A stretch of DNA of 64,000 nt from Candidatus Dormiibacterota bacterium. Lineage in GTDB: Bacteria; Chloroflexota; Dormibacteria; Aeolococcales; Aeolococcaceae. Where the stretch lies: contig PMOL01000003.1 of NCBI GenBank assembly GCA_003162415.1, positions 20,606-84,605 on the forward strand, read 5' to 3'. Shown here in pieces: positions 44,501 to 51,574 of this stretch. The translations under genes were made by a program, and so were the position numbers. Within the stretch, counting starts at the first letter, position 1; the number at the start of each line of letters is the position of its first letter. The notes under the pieces were generated by a model. The model was not told the origin of the DNA. It did not search any database and saw only the letters and a program-made list of their open reading frames with translations.

Positions 44501-44922
44501 GCCACTGGCGCGAGGTGCCTGTAGGGGCGACGGTCGACGGCACGGCGTTCGAAGGCTTCATCGACCTACTTTATGAGGAGCCGGATGGCACTCTCGTGAT
44601 CGTCGATTACAAGACCGACGCGGTCAGCTCGGGCGGCATCGACGCGAGGATGGAGAAGTATCGGTTGCAGGGAGCGGTCTATGCGCTGCTCCTCAAGGAG
44701 GCCACGGGACGCCGGGCGATGCGGGTGGAATTCGTGTTTGCTGCGACCGGCGAGACCCGATATGTCGCCGACCTCACTGCCGCCAGTGTCTCGGTGCGAG
44801 ACGCCATCGCCGGGTCTCAAGACAGCGGATCAGCCAGCTCGCCGATCCGTCAGCTGGGCGAGGGTGAGCTCTTGACAACGACCGCGCGCTCAACCGACCA
44901 CGAAGGAGACGCTCAGACATGA
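41530..44922 (+). CDS. AddA-like UvrD/RecB helicase-nuclease
   Basis: A 1130-aa protein from GTG, overlapping the AddB-like stop. SF1 helicase motifs in order: Walker A VEAGAGTGKTTAVVARI (about 28-44), Ia LVAITFTMAAAGEL, II FVAVDEFQDTDPLQ (about 358-371), III VVGDPKQSIYRFR, IV LSVNFRSG, V VMTIHAAKGLEFPIV and VI YVALTRARDHLVV (about 805-817). The C-terminal nuclease has SLGRAVHAVLQ, FEGFIDLLYEE and VIVDYKTDAVS (about 1022-1032). Both subunits thus keep nuclease motifs, as in AddAB. The stop overlaps the DUF262 gene as ATGA. Confidence 0.87.
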   Translation: MTAPEVADQSERDRLRNDLGRTLFVEAGAGTGKTTAVVARIVAMVARGHLRMERLVAITFTMAAAGELRVRVREGLENAARKADDPDERARLIAAEGEVDRARIETIHAFCAALLRMHPFEAGLPPDIETLADLAAQIDVRERFRRWFDNLDSSSPAGEAVRRGLLLGARPDKLLELFIALNDNWDLLPAASWRTQPVALLTLAHGFAEDIDGCVALLPCCRKHDALYWRIDGMRVIADRLRDARTEDEATAAGVSLAGAPSNNAGNQGNWDNDGGVNACKTIKDTMKDVRERTSTALEGKRSNVLAAIATELRGVVLAYAEERRVRGAVTYQDLLVRARDLVRDHEDVRALLHAQWDFVAVDEFQDTDPLQAELAFRLCAAVEDASVSWSSLPITPGRLCVVGDPKQSIYRFRRADIALYTAVEDAVVGADPQSRVRLSVNFRSGWQIIDAINAVFGGTEGLMSNAAQHGVQASYVDLVAHAPDVEGRVHAFGGAVEDSAAEMWRQEADATVNVIQRMLDERWEIGGGTPTGTRPCKPEDICILMPSRTNLRNLERALEKARIRYQLESGSLIVATQEVRDLLNILRSIDDPTDQVALVAALRTPAFGCSDVELVRWKAGGGRWSYDRPGTAAEPRVVEAVAALLALHERRQEYSVPHLIEEILASRLLRAAAFDNWRPRETRRRYRFVADQARELARSGRPTLHDAVDYLERLANDPVYDAVARDDAGDESCVRVMTIHAAKGLEFPIVMVTGLGRKPRDRPQLIVSDRATGAVELRLSSGFETGDWSALNEREKVMQEAEQVRMLYVALTRARDHLVVGLFRASKGEATDAAALDARLSGRPGVDVVAIDGRPDEMQRVAPQIAVVSADEHRISEEEWIRRRGEVLTALSSIRSQTATGLAHAEDEAGLTPERGDDVAASRRGRAATSLGRAVHAVLQVTDLATGDNLEALAHAQAAAEGIPERAADIASLARAALRTETVQRAATLRHWREVPVGATVDGTAFEGFIDLLYEEPDGTLVIVDYKTDAVSSGGIDARMEKYRLQGAVYALLLKEATGRRAMRVEFVFAATGETRYVADLTAASVSVRDAIAGSQDSGSASSPIRQLGEGELLTTTARSTDHEGDAQT

Positions 44923-46619
44923 GTCCAGTCATCACGCTGATGAACCAGATCACTGAGGGCGACATCGTTCTTCCGGGCATTCAGCGCGATTTCGTTTGGG
45001 ATGAAGAAAATATCGCCCGTCTCTTGGACTCGATACTCCGCGGATACCCTGTCGGCATCGCTCTGCTGTGGGAGACCTATAACGACATCCAGTATCGACC
45101 ATTCGTCCGGGACTACGTGCGCGGAAGCTTGGCCACCTATGCGGAGAATACAAAGCGGAAGAAGATAAAACTCGTGCTTGACGGTCAGCAGCGGTTGCAG
45201 TCCTTATTCATAGCGCTGTACGGGACCCGCAATGACAGACAGCTATATTTTGACGTATTGAGTGGGCGCGACTCCGACGACCTAAGCTGGCAGAGATACC
45301 GCTTCGAGTTCCTGAAGCCAGCGCACGCGGCTGCGCGCAATAAGAGCCAGCGCGAGCACTGGGTGCCTCTTGCCCACATCTTCACCTGGCAGTACTCGGA
45401 TAGAGCCGCATTCCGGAAGGAGGTCACCACCGCCAAGGCTCTGAGCGACGAGGATGCCATGCGCTTGGACTACAACCTCGGGCGGCTCGATGACGCGCTC
45501 ATGAGAGACGACAATGTGCTTCGGGTGTCAACGATCGACGAGAGCCTGCCTATCGATAGCCCCAGCCGGAAGACCGAAGCGGACGTGCTAGAGATCTTCG
45601 TGCGGATCAACCGAGAAGGCACGCCACTCAGTCGGTCGGACCTGATCTTCAGCATGCTTAAGTTGAACTGGAAGGAGGCCGCAGTTCCGCTTCCAGAGTT
45701 TCTAGCCAAGATCAACACGGGCAACTCGCTCGGCCTCAACACTGACTTTGTCATTCGCTGTCTCTTCGCGGCCTCGGAGCTCGGCGCTAAGCTAGACCTC
45801 GATTTGCTTCGTAAGCAGAGTAACGTCACGAAGCTACAGGAGAACTTCGCGGACTGCTGCGCGGCGATTGAGGCGACGATCGACTTTGTCATCCACGAGT
45901 GTAAATGTGAAAACGATGAGCTCGTGGGCGGACTTGCGACGCTAATCCCGTTCGTTTACTACTTCTACCGACTTCCCAACCATCAACTCCCGAATAATGG
46001 GATCGCTGTCGCTCGAAAGGTGTTTTATCTCATCGCGTTAGCGCGCCCATTCTCGCGCTACGGGGAGAGTCGCGTGTGGGCGTACATCCGCGACGCCATC
46101 AAACCGGACCTTGAAGCAGGCGAGCTCAGGCTCTCGGTACCCGCAGCGCTCGGATTGATCCGTCGTGGCGAGCGGATCGTCTCAATGGAGGGCCTCCTCC
46201 AGGCGAACGAAGTCTTGGCCCTTCATCTCCTCCAGGGCTTGAGCGGCGGGAAGATGCAGTACGCAGCCAACCGCCCAGAGATTGATCATATCTTCCCGCG
46301 CTCCGTTCTAAGGGAAAAGAACTTTGCCCCAGATGAAATAAATCACGTAGCAAATTATTGGGTGCTCGCGCAAGGAAAGAACAGAAATAAGAGCGACAAG
46401 AGTCCGGAAAAATACTTCGAGGACGTCGATTCGGACACTCTCGACGTTGCCGCAATCGACCCTGATCTATTAGCTGCGGGCTACCGCGGTTATCGCAGGT
46501 TTCTTCGCGTCCGGATGGCCGCTATGGCCGAGCGGGTGAAGTCTCGCATAAAGCTCACCGACAGCGAGCTCGCGCTTCTCGGAAGTGAGACGATCGACGA
46601 GGACGAATTTGCGCCCTAG
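44919..46619 (+). CDS. DUF262-HNH protein (GmrSD/BrxU-like, single chain)
   Basis: A 566-aa protein whose ATG overlaps the AddA-like stop. The N-terminal DUF262 domain, a ParB/sulfiredoxin-like NTPase fold, shows LPGIQRDFVWDEENIARLLDS (residues about 18-38) and LVLDGQQRLQSLF (about 86-98). The C-terminal region has an HNH-type nuclease with PEIDHIFPRSVLREK (about 452-466) and NYWVLAQGKNRNKSD. In GmrSD type IV restriction enzymes DUF262 supplies NTP binding and DUF1524 the nuclease for modified phage DNA; BrxU, which accompanies some BREX loci, has this architecture. Its coupling to addBA, and convergence with BREX only 54 bp away, suggest a linked defence role. Confidence 0.82.
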   Translation: MSPVITLMNQITEGDIVLPGIQRDFVWDEENIARLLDSILRGYPVGIALLWETYNDIQYRPFVRDYVRGSLATYAENTKRKKIKLVLDGQQRLQSLFIALYGTRNDRQLYFDVLSGRDSDDLSWQRYRFEFLKPAHAAARNKSQREHWVPLAHIFTWQYSDRAAFRKEVTTAKALSDEDAMRLDYNLGRLDDALMRDDNVLRVSTIDESLPIDSPSRKTEADVLEIFVRINREGTPLSRSDLIFSMLKLNWKEAAVPLPEFLAKINTGNSLGLNTDFVIRCLFAASELGAKLDLDLLRKQSNVTKLQENFADCCAAIEATIDFVIHECKCENDELVGGLATLIPFVYYFYRLPNHQLPNNGIAVARKVFYLIALARPFSRYGESRVWAYIRDAIKPDLEAGELRLSVPAALGLIRRGERIVSMEGLLQANEVLALHLLQGLSGGKMQYAANRPEIDHIFPRSVLREKNFAPDEINHVANYWVLAQGKNRNKSDKSPEKYFEDVDSDTLDVAAIDPDLLAAGYRGYRRFLRVRMAAMAERVKSRIKLTDSELALLGSETIDEDEFAP

Positions 46620-46673
46620 GCGATGGGTTTGATGCAGCATGGGCCGTAGTCGTTGCTGCCGTCAGCAGCTGAT

Positions 46674-47417
46674 TCATTGCTGCGACCTTGCGACGGATCC
46701 GAGATCAGGACTAAGTCGAGCCACTGCCACCGGTCGCCTTCCCTCTGCATGGATCTCAAGCAACGCGTATCCGCCCGAACCAACGTTCTCCAATGTGAGC
46801 GTGGCCAGTTCAAGAGCCCGCGACGTGCTCTCTACTCCAACGGCGGTGGCCTGTCGTGTCAGCATGACGCTGTGCCGCATCCACCCGGCCAGATCGCGGG
46901 GCACGACGGGCCGGCTGCCCAGCGAGAGCCGATGTCCGTTTGAACCACCTAAGAGGCCGAGGTTTCGGAGAGTAGTTATGACCTTGCGAGCACCCACATC
47001 GATAGTCGAGCGATCACCGAGCACGGCTCTCGCCTCTTCCCGTACAAGCCTAGAGTCAACGCTACCGTCAAGATGGAGTTGGCGCCCCGCAATGGCCGCC
47101 ACAGCGCCCGCGAATGGGAAGGTCGCGAGAATCGCACCCAGATGTAGGACGGCCCGGTCGGGTGCGATGTCCTGATGCTTTATAGCCCAATGGATCATCT
47201 CTCGCGCCGGTTCAGGGGGGTGAACCCAAACGTGACTCAGACACTTCTTCGTCTTGCCCTCCGCCTCCTGTGCCGAGACATGGTCTCGCAGCGCGATGGT
47301 AAGTAGTTGACGGGCGTCCTTCCGTCCACCAGCTTCGGTCGCTACTCGTAGCGCGATGTCGAGAAGCGCCGGAGTGAGAGCGCGATCGAGGATCATCCCG
47401 ATCGACCCGGCAGTCAC
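46674..47417 (-). CDS. brxA: BREX type 3 BrxA-position protein
   Basis: A 247-aa helical protein from GTG, overlapping pglZ by GTGA, and last gene of the BREX operon. BrxA (DUF1819) closes the canonical type 3 order, and the size fits. It contains RQLLTIALRDHVSAQEAEGK, LATFPFAGAVAAIAGRQ and a winged-helix-like ARKVITTLRNLGLLGG. Sequence recognition alone is moderate; the assignment rests mainly on position. BrxA proteins are small DNA-binding components required for defence in other BREX types. Confidence 0.65.
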   Translation of the reverse strand: MTAGSIGMILDRALTPALLDIALRVATEAGGRKDARQLLTIALRDHVSAQEAEGKTKKCLSHVWVHPPEPAREMIHWAIKHQDIAPDRAVLHLGAILATFPFAGAVAAIAGRQLHLDGSVDSRLVREEARAVLGDRSTIDVGARKVITTLRNLGLLGGSNGHRLSLGSRPVVPRDLAGWMRHSVMLTRQATAVGVESTSRALELATLTLENVGSGGYALLEIHAEGRRPVAVARLSPDLGSVARSQQ

Positions 47418-49201
47418 GCTTCCACACGGGCGAGCGGGACAATCACCTCGTCGAGACTAAGGCCGCCATGGCTGATACTGAGGGCGTTATTGGTGTACGC
47501 CAAGCGACCGGGCGCAAAACGCAACGGTTCCGCCGTTAATGGAAGTCCTGGAATCCCGTCCCAGACAATGCCGTCCGTGGCGGAAGCGTCGCGTAGGGTG
47601 CGATTCGGATATCGCAGCAGCCTCTTGCCAGCGGCGTCGATACCAAGCCCTTCCGATCTGCTACCAGCAGGACGACACTCGAGGTTGCCGTGGTCGGCGG
47701 TGATCCATGTCTCGAAGCCATGTAGCGTCGCGTTTCGAACCAGGCTGTCGAGGTAACCGTGAGATGCCCAGACTGCGACATTTGCGAGAAGCTGTGCATC
47801 CCCGAGCAGTTCCGACCCATGCATCAGATCATCCACCGCATTCAGCACAACACCGACCACACGCGATTCACCGAACTCAAGAACGTCGTATGGGAGGCGA
47901 CCTATCAAACGATGGTACGCCACATCCGCGACACCCTGTTCTGCCCAGAATGCCTCCCATTTCCCGCGCTCACGGTGTGTGGTCCATAGCGAATCGCCAA
48001 ACGTGACCGGGAGCGCCCCCGCGAAGATCGCTTGTCGCGAAACCGTCGTATACGTCGGCAGCATGGCAAACGTAGACCCGTCGGTGACAACCCGAAGCGA
48101 CAATCGACTCTTGAGAAATTGCCATTGAGTGTGACCCAGGCCGTCCAGTACAACGAGCAGTAGTCGTTTCGCGTCGCCATCGCGAAGCCGCCGAGCCAGG
48201 TAAGGCGCGACATGGTTGACTGTGGACGGCCAGCGTGCAGCGCTCGACACCACCGAGCTGAAGTACGCGCGCAGCCAGGGCAGAAAATACCCGTCGAGCT
48301 CGTCCCAGCACTGCCAGGCGCTCTCTCTCAGCTCATCCGGTGCACCTGCAGTGAGGCTACGGACGCTCCCCCACCAGACGGCCGCGGCGCACCAACCGGC
48401 AGCGTTGACTGGCGGCCATGGCACAGGCGGATTGCCCAACAGCTCGCGCGCGCGTTCCTCGTCCGTGATGCTTCGCACGCCGATCGTCGCCCACCCGGGC
48501 AGCGCTGCCGTGCTGACAATCGGCCTGAGTAACCCGGTTGCAAAGAGTTGGCCGAGCTCCAGCCGAGCCGCTTCGAAGGCCGCTGCCCAAGCGCTCTCCT
48601 CGCCACGCGCGAATGCATCCCACCGAGCCTGTAGCGCTCCCGTATCCGAAGGGACGGAGAGGAGTGCCGCCAGGACCGATTCTGTGATGACCGAGCGCGC
48701 AAGGTTCGTCAGTGCACCTCGATGCACGCGAGTGGCGAGCATGGCAACTACCCGCAACTGTTCGTCCAGAGTAAGCAGGGCACCGCTGCCCCCGATACCG
48801 GTCACGCTGCGGAGGACTGCGACAGCTGCGTTGCCTCGCGAGGTTTCCACAGCGGCGATTGCTCGGTCCGCCTCTTCGCCACCCAGTTCCGCGAGCGCCG
48901 CGCGGACTGATGGCCCACCGGGAAGATGGACGACGACCGTCGTAGCATCTTGCTCAATGTCCCACGGCAGGGGCTGGCTGGCGAGCGCGCCGGATACATG
49001 GAGAAGAAGATGCGGAAGATACGCCGGGCGACGTCGTCCAGCTAGCTCAAACGCGGCACGAAGCTGCCACCATTCAGTGATTGAGACGACCTGCCCAACG
49101 AGGTCGCTCCGGCCGACGACATTTTCCGAGTCGAGGACAGCTATCACATTCGTGGTCGCGACGCGCATCGGTGCAAGTGCGCGCTTGAGCCAGCGACTCA
49201 T
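47414..49201 (-). CDS. pglZ: BREX type 3 alkaline-phosphatase-fold protein PglZ
   Basis: A 595-aa protein from ATG. The PglZ core has metal ligands and nucleophile in the expected order: LLLVVLDGLGHTQW (Asp 353), PTYTTVSRQAIFAG (Thr/Ser near 386-388), NAVDDLMHG (Asp 458, His 461), ITADHGNLE (Asp 503, His 504) and SISHGGLSLDEVIVPL (His 578). The N-terminal 340 residues are the variable PglZ region. PglZ is the signature protein of all BREX and Pgl systems and is essential for phage exclusion. It overlaps brxHII by ATGA. Confidence 0.92.
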   Translation of the reverse strand: MSRWLKRALAPMRVATTNVIAVLDSENVVGRSDLVGQVVSITEWWQLRAAFELAGRRRPAYLPHLLLHVSGALASQPLPWDIEQDATTVVVHLPGGPSVRAALAELGGEEADRAIAAVETSRGNAAVAVLRSVTGIGGSGALLTLDEQLRVVAMLATRVHRGALTNLARSVITESVLAALLSVPSDTGALQARWDAFARGEESAWAAAFEAARLELGQLFATGLLRPIVSTAALPGWATIGVRSITDEERARELLGNPPVPWPPVNAAGWCAAAVWWGSVRSLTAGAPDELRESAWQCWDELDGYFLPWLRAYFSSVVSSAARWPSTVNHVAPYLARRLRDGDAKRLLLVVLDGLGHTQWQFLKSRLSLRVVTDGSTFAMLPTYTTVSRQAIFAGALPVTFGDSLWTTHRERGKWEAFWAEQGVADVAYHRLIGRLPYDVLEFGESRVVGVVLNAVDDLMHGSELLGDAQLLANVAVWASHGYLDSLVRNATLHGFETWITADHGNLECRPAGSRSEGLGIDAAGKRLLRYPNRTLRDASATDGIVWDGIPGLPLTAEPLRFAPGRLAYTNNALSISHGGLSLDEVIVPLARVEA

Positions 49202-51573
49202 TGGTCTACTCGAGCAGCAAGGCGGAAGGTAAGCGTCGGGACGGCACCGTTCGGAATGCGGTACCCGTGATCAGCCGCGACGCGACCAAGGCGTGCAAAG
49301 GTCGCGAGGTCGAGGTGGCTCACGCCGATGACCTCGGCACCGTCGGCGAGTTCTATCCAAATACGTTCTGAGAGGTCAGGGCGCACCGCGTCCCTATCGC
49401 TAAGGAACAACGCGAAGCACGAGCGCTCGCCAACCATCCCCGTCTCCCACATTGTCCACCAACCCGCGACCGCACCACGTATCGTTGGCACTGGCTCTCC
49501 GGGCAGCATCTCCGGTAGAGGGGGGGAGTTCGGCGATCCGTTGAGACGGACTAGGGCCGCGCTGGCCGCGTCCAACCATCGCTTTAGGCTCATAGTGGTC
49601 GTCTGTCGTGCCGGCATAACACTTGGTCCCAGCATGTCGCGGAACGATTCGTTGATCTGAACGCTTTGGCGCGCGTGACGATCGAGGTCCGCGGCGGCCT
49701 CTTCAAGCGACGTCGGATCGAGGATGGCGGCTGCATACAGAGCGTCGACCTCGATGTCGACGGTTGCCAGGATATCGCCTGACAGGTCCACTCCAAGATC
49801 CTGAAGGATGACGGCCAGCTTCTCCTGAAGAACAGTGAGCACACGTGCGTCGATGGAGGACTCAAGGACAAGGTTGTAAACCACGACCTCGTGGGTCTGG
49901 CCTATGCGGTCGACGCGCCCGATTCTCTGCTCGAGGCGTGTGGGAGCCCAAGGGAGGTCGTAATTGACGACCACGTGTGCGACCTGCAGATTCACGCCTT
50001 CTCCGCCCGCGTCTGTCGCCACCAATATGCGGGCGTCGCGCGCGAACGCATCCTGTGCCTCACGCCGCTCGGCGATGGACATCGAGCCATTGACCGCAAC
50101 TGCGGTGATACCTGCGCCGGCGAGCAGTTCCATAAGCATCTGCTGTGTAGCCACAAACTCGGTAAAGATGAGCGCCTTGAGGTGAGCGTCGCCCTCAGTC
50201 TGAGCTAGGCTTCCAAGCAGTTCGATTAGATACCGAGCCTTAGCGTCGATACCTGCGCTCGCCGCCTTCCACGCGAGTTGGAGAAGGAGTTCCACTTCGG
50301 ATCGCTCGCCATACCAAGCAGCGCCCGCCGCGTCCGCGAGTGCTGCTTGTTGCTCCTCGCCGGTAAGTTCGTCCCAATCTCCAACGTCGCTGAATAAGCG
50401 TAGTTGCTCGCCTTCCGTCGTCAGTGCGAGTAAGCGACGTTGTAGGGCAGCCAAGATAGCTGCCGTGCTCGATGAGACAAGACGCTGCATCAGCAATACT
50501 AGGAAACCGACTATCGGTCGCCGTTCGGCTCGGGATCGTTGGTAGCCATGACGCACGTAGTCCGTAACGGCGTCGTAGAGGTCGCGCTCTACGAGCCGCT
50601 GATCGTACGGGACAGTCGCAAGCATGGTCTTCCTGGCTCGGAACAGTGGCCGACCAGAATTGTCTATAGCAGCCTGCTTGTCCGTCCGGATAACGAGCGG
50701 GGCGATGTGCCTGCGCTCAAGCGCGCGCCCACGCAGAAACGAGTCGTCAAGGAGACCTAGCAAGCGGGCGAAAGCATCGGACTTACCCGAGTGCGGAGTC
50801 GCCGAGAGAAGCAGGATCCGAGGCGCTGTTTGAGCGAGCCGACGCCCCAGCACATGGCGAGCTACCTCGTCGCTAGCGCCGGCGACATGATGGGCCTCGT
50901 CGATAATGACGAGATCCCAGTTCGCCTCAACGATTGCTCGTTCCCGTAACTCGTTATGGTCGGCAATCCGCTCTGGCGACCATCCGGTACGGGCCCTGAT
51001 CGGCTTGACAGAGTCGATCGAGCAGACGATCTGGTCAAATGCACGCCACGGGTTGATCCCCGCATCTACAGGCACGCCGCCGGCACCCACGAGGACGAAG
51101 TCTTCGCTGAATCTGTCGCTCATTTCGGTGACCCATTGGAGTTGGACGCCCTTCGGGGCGACCACTAGCACGCGCCGGATGAGTCCGCGGGCCTTGAGCT
51201 CCGTAATAATGAGACCGGCCTCAATAGTCTTGCCCAGCCCAACCGCGTCGGCCAGCAGCAAGCGGAGGGGCTCAGTCGCGAGCGCCCGCTCGAGGACTGC
51301 AAGCTGGTGCGGGAGAGGCTCCAGCCCGCCACGCGCGATTGCAATCGGCTCGCCGTGGGCCATCGCCCGACGCGCGAGGCCAGTCGCGGCTCGCCAGGCC
51401 ACCTCATCAGATGACCAACCCCGGCTCTCGACTGGCATTAGGTCGCTTGAGGCGACACGTTCAATTCGTCCAAGCGATGGAACGACGATAGTGACGACGT
51501 CAGTGTTCCAGAGGTGTTCGGTGGCGAGCACTTGAACGGATTCGCCTCGCGCCGCCCACCATGCCGTGTCCAT
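49198..51573 (-). CDS. brxHII: BREX type 3 SNF2-like helicase BrxHII
   Basis: A 791-aa SF2 ATPase. ATG 51573 lies 1 bp after the methyltransferase stop; a longer start at 51624 would overlap by 50 nt. Motifs: LLLADAVGLGKTIEAGLIITEL (I), VLVVAPKGVQLQW (Ia), LVIIDEAHHVAG (II), LLLSATPHSGKSDAF (III), LVATDAGGEGVNLQ (V) and RLEQRIGRVDRIGQT (VI). The VDRIGQ motif places it with Snf2/RapA-type translocases used in BREX types 3 and 5. The probable role is moving along or remodelling foreign DNA. Confidence 0.92.
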   Translation of the reverse strand: MDTAWWAARGESVQVLATEHLWNTDVVTIVVPSLGRIERVASSDLMPVESRGWSSDEVAWRAATGLARRAMAHGEPIAIARGGLEPLPHQLAVLERALATEPLRLLLADAVGLGKTIEAGLIITELKARGLIRRVLVVAPKGVQLQWVTEMSDRFSEDFVLVGAGGVPVDAGINPWRAFDQIVCSIDSVKPIRARTGWSPERIADHNELRERAIVEANWDLVIIDEAHHVAGASDEVARHVLGRRLAQTAPRILLLSATPHSGKSDAFARLLGLLDDSFLRGRALERRHIAPLVIRTDKQAAIDNSGRPLFRARKTMLATVPYDQRLVERDLYDAVTDYVRHGYQRSRAERRPIVGFLVLLMQRLVSSSTAAILAALQRRLLALTTEGEQLRLFSDVGDWDELTGEEQQAALADAAGAAWYGERSEVELLLQLAWKAASAGIDAKARYLIELLGSLAQTEGDAHLKALIFTEFVATQQMLMELLAGAGITAVAVNGSMSIAERREAQDAFARDARILVATDAGGEGVNLQVAHVVVNYDLPWAPTRLEQRIGRVDRIGQTHEVVVYNLVLESSIDARVLTVLQEKLAVILQDLGVDLSGDILATVDIEVDALYAAAILDPTSLEEAAADLDRHARQSVQINESFRDMLGPSVMPARQTTTMSLKRWLDAASAALVRLNGSPNSPPLPEMLPGEPVPTIRGAVAGWWTMWETGMVGERSCFALFLSDRDAVRPDLSERIWIELADGAEVIGVSHLDLATFARLGRVAADHGYRIPNGAVPTLTFRLAARVDQ

Positions 51574-51574
51574 G

